Source: Onchocerca lupi
Taxonomy: Eukaryota > Nematoda > Chromadorea > Rhabditida > Onchocercidae
Assembly (NCBI GenBank): GCA_028564675.1
Contig: JAOVVO010000120.1
Span: 62,001 to 126,000 of the forward strand
DNA: 64,000 nucleotides
Reading direction: 5' to 3'
Below the pieces are notes generated by a model. That model did no database searches. It was not told where the DNA came from and worked only from the letters and a program-made list of their open reading frames with translations. Positions 62,041 through 64,000 of this stretch are shown one piece after another. The position numbers and the translations under genes were made by a program. Position 1 is the first letter of the stretch. Each line of letters opens with the position of its first letter.

Positions 62041-64000
62041 GATACGAAGAGATCATCTTATTTTAATCCTGGAACGGAGAGAAAAGAGGAGTTAATGAAA
62101 GAAAGGTGAGCCGTTTAATAGAGAGGGAAAAGTGGCTATGCTTGGAGTATGCTTCAGTATTAATATTATCAAAATCCGAAAACTGGAGATTGAATTCTTT
62201 CCAGTTTTTGATTATTTGGTTATCTATACTGATTCATTTTACTTGAGCTGGTTTTAAATGTCCTCTTCAGATTAATAAATTTGTAATCCAAACTGAAAGA
62301 TAAGAATAGATTCAGATGTTTGGATCAGTTTTTAAAATTTTTTGAAAGTAGTCAACTTTGCTTTTTATCTTTAGACATGATAAAAATGAAAATTCTGAAT
62401 TTAAATTGAAGTAAATTCTGAAAAACAAGCAGGTTGAAGCAAATTGGGAGAAGTGTCGATTAGAAACATATGGACCGGAGCTAAATTCTGGTACGACAAA
62501 CAATGTCCTGTTCAGTGTCGAACGTGATGAATTCAATGAAGAGCATGAAGAAGAAAGCGGTGAATCCGATGATGAAACGAGTATAGTTGAAAAAGAAATC
62601 GACTTTCATTTCAACAATTATATCGCAAAATTCGCACGAACGGACGTTCTAAAATGGTAATTTGTGCAACAAAATTGATATTTTGTACAACAAATGATTA
62701 ACTATTGTATTAGCAAAAGTACAGTGATTATTTTATCATACTAAAAGAACATTATTCATCTTCATAAGTTTATTATCATCACTGATGATGTGTTTACTGT
62801 TTGATGAAGAACGATGTGATTTAAATGTTGAATCTTTTTTTAAATATTCAACAAAGTTGATTAATGCGTCTGATAGGACTGACACCAGTAAGAAAGCAGA
62901 ATGTGTTTGAATCAAAAAATTTGAAATTCCGTCATATTTTGTTCTTGTTTGATTATACCAATGAAAAAGTTTGTTGTTGAAATGTTACCATTATACTCTA
63001 GTGTATATTTTCTGGATCGGTTTTGCATGGCTTATTGTGCTATTGTGCTTCAGATTACATTATTTGTTTGGGACTATTTTGAAATCATTTTACAGGTATA
63101 TTTTTCTCCTAGCTGATTTCGAATCTAATACAGTCGAGGTAAATAAAGCAATCTTGAAACTTCTACATCGAGTAGCTTTTGATTTGAAAATGGCTCCACG
63201 TTTGTACCAGGTTGCTTTTCATTTTTATTTTGTTAATCTGAAAAACATGAAGCATTTTAATCGAATTTCGATTTCATCAAAAATTCTACAGATATTTCAG
63301 TCATTAAATATTAATTCTTGATTACAGCTTTCTCTTTTTGTAATCTTCAATCGACTTGCTCAGTGTTTCAAAGATCAATCAATAAGTGAGATCAAAAAAA
63401 GCCAGTATTTTGAAATATACCAATTCGGTTATCATGTTTTGCGACGATTTTATGTTGATTATCAGAAAATTGGATCGAAATTGATTCCGGAACTCTTGTT
63501 CTGGAAAGGCCCCAAAGAATGTTACGAAATTGCTAATGGATATGGAACATTCGAGTAAATTTTGAATGATTAGGCAGTAATGTACTGGTTATCTTTGATT
63601 GTGTTCTTTAGAGTTGTTCGGATCAGGTTTCATCTTTATTTTGAAGAAATAATACACATTTGAAAAAGTATGAGTTTCTAAAACAGATCAGAAATTCTGG
63701 AAAAAACGAAAAAGCTATAAATTAGCAAGATTGAAAACAAAGTTTGATTTTAGAATTAAGCAAGATGGCAGTAAAGGCAAAGAAATATTATGGCCTGAAG
63801 AATTGGATAATGAATTAAGAATCCTTTATGAAGAATATTTACTGTTTAAGGAAAAACCTGAAGGTAAAAAAGAGAAGTCTCAAGTTGTTTTTCTTACAAT
63901 TTTATGAACTATAGTTCGATAAATATATAAAAATGGGTGAAGATTTTAAATTTTAGGTGTTGACATCGTTGAATACATTGAGCAAGGTTTATCGCGACCT
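56703..64000 (+). CDS. TIMELESS: Timeless / TIM-1 replication-fork protection protein (3' end outside window)
   Basis: Nineteen exons join in phase up to the window edge: 56703-56784, 56968-57121, 57599-57686, 57813-57905, 58623-58724, 58863-59018, 59090-59301, 59687-59885, 60075-60185, 60376-60503, 60612-60735, 61052-61208, 61337-61487, 61669-61849, 62433-62656, 63096-63210, 63328-63554, 63754-63863, and 63957 onward. They give 886 codons so far. The N-terminal domain matches Timeless throughout: ALGFLENGVYYPEPDCFESI, NLCQPVALMFGE, RHTAFAGSYILKGLKAINK, RSFCVEMLQKSYCRLMCG. The middle has KTDIHYFILMQFSLEFCRLA, and later FRSARDLWPADGVFGTNNI and KAILKLLHRVAFDLKMAPRL. Known role: with Tipin it stabilises replication forks and promotes cohesion; C. 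elegans TIM-1 acts in cohesin loading. The remaining C-terminus is not in view. Confidence 0.95.
62012..62040. repeat. poly(T) run of 29
   Basis: An uninterrupted T run lies in Timeless intron 14, followed by GATACGAAGA. Shorter runs lie at 26470-26492 (just after an exon donor of the espin-like gene) and 56831-56852 (Timeless intron 1). On the minus strand such a run could be an old poly(A) tail, but no retrotransposed sequence is recognisable beside it. Confidence 0.9.

Noticed and set aside
1..64000. A gene cluster or new multi-gene system
   Set aside because: The ten genes belong to unrelated conserved pathways on both strands with long spacers, and nothing ties them together beyond chance neighbourhood.

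Overview
The window is AT-rich nuclear DNA from a nematode. The genes are split into many exons. Introns run from about 55 bp to 2.7 kb, and almost all have GT...AG ends with short TTTTCAG-type acceptors. The proteins read as animal housekeeping and metabolic genes. AT-richness together with intron size suggests a filarial/spirurid worm rather than Caenorhabditis. That is inference; no species can be named from sequence alone. No bacterial genes, CRISPR arrays or rRNA genes were seen, and no convincing tRNA gene.

I could join ten genes exon by exon with reading phase conserved (two junctions remain doubtful, see below). Left to right: CHMP2A/Vps2 (+, 808-2926), ALKBH7 (-, 3942-5760), carnitine palmitoyltransferase 1 (-, 6520-15198, 15 exons, 774 aa), R3HDM4-like R3H protein (-, 19494-21798), a coiled-coil protein with an espin-like C-terminus (+, 25733-28604), PPIL2 (MOG-6/CYN-4) (+, 30554-34668), PAIP1-like PAM2+MIF4G protein (-, 36298-44061), histidyl-tRNA synthetase (+, 45767-50751), a small secreted Cys-rich protein (+, 53168-54720), and Timeless/TIM-1 (+, from 56703, running off the right edge).

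The genes are functionally unrelated: ESCRT-III, mitochondrial 2OG dioxygenase, fatty-acid import, splicing-associated cyclophilin, translation control, tRNA charging and replication-fork protection. Nothing indicates a co-regulated system, and I found no convincing novel multi-gene system.

The accessory content is repeats. Intron 1 of CPT1 holds a decayed Helitron. A short element near 25.1-25.4 kb shares its 5' motif and its CAGCTAG-T 3' end. An intergenic inverted repeat of about 630 bp lies at 18.7-19.3 kb, and there are several tandem repeats. Splicing oddities are a GC-AG intron in PPIL2, an apparent ATAAGT donor in R3HDM4 and a NAGNAG acceptor in CPT1. Two gene-model points stay open: the HARS exon 6/7 junction and an unassigned minus-strand exon at 22.2 kb.
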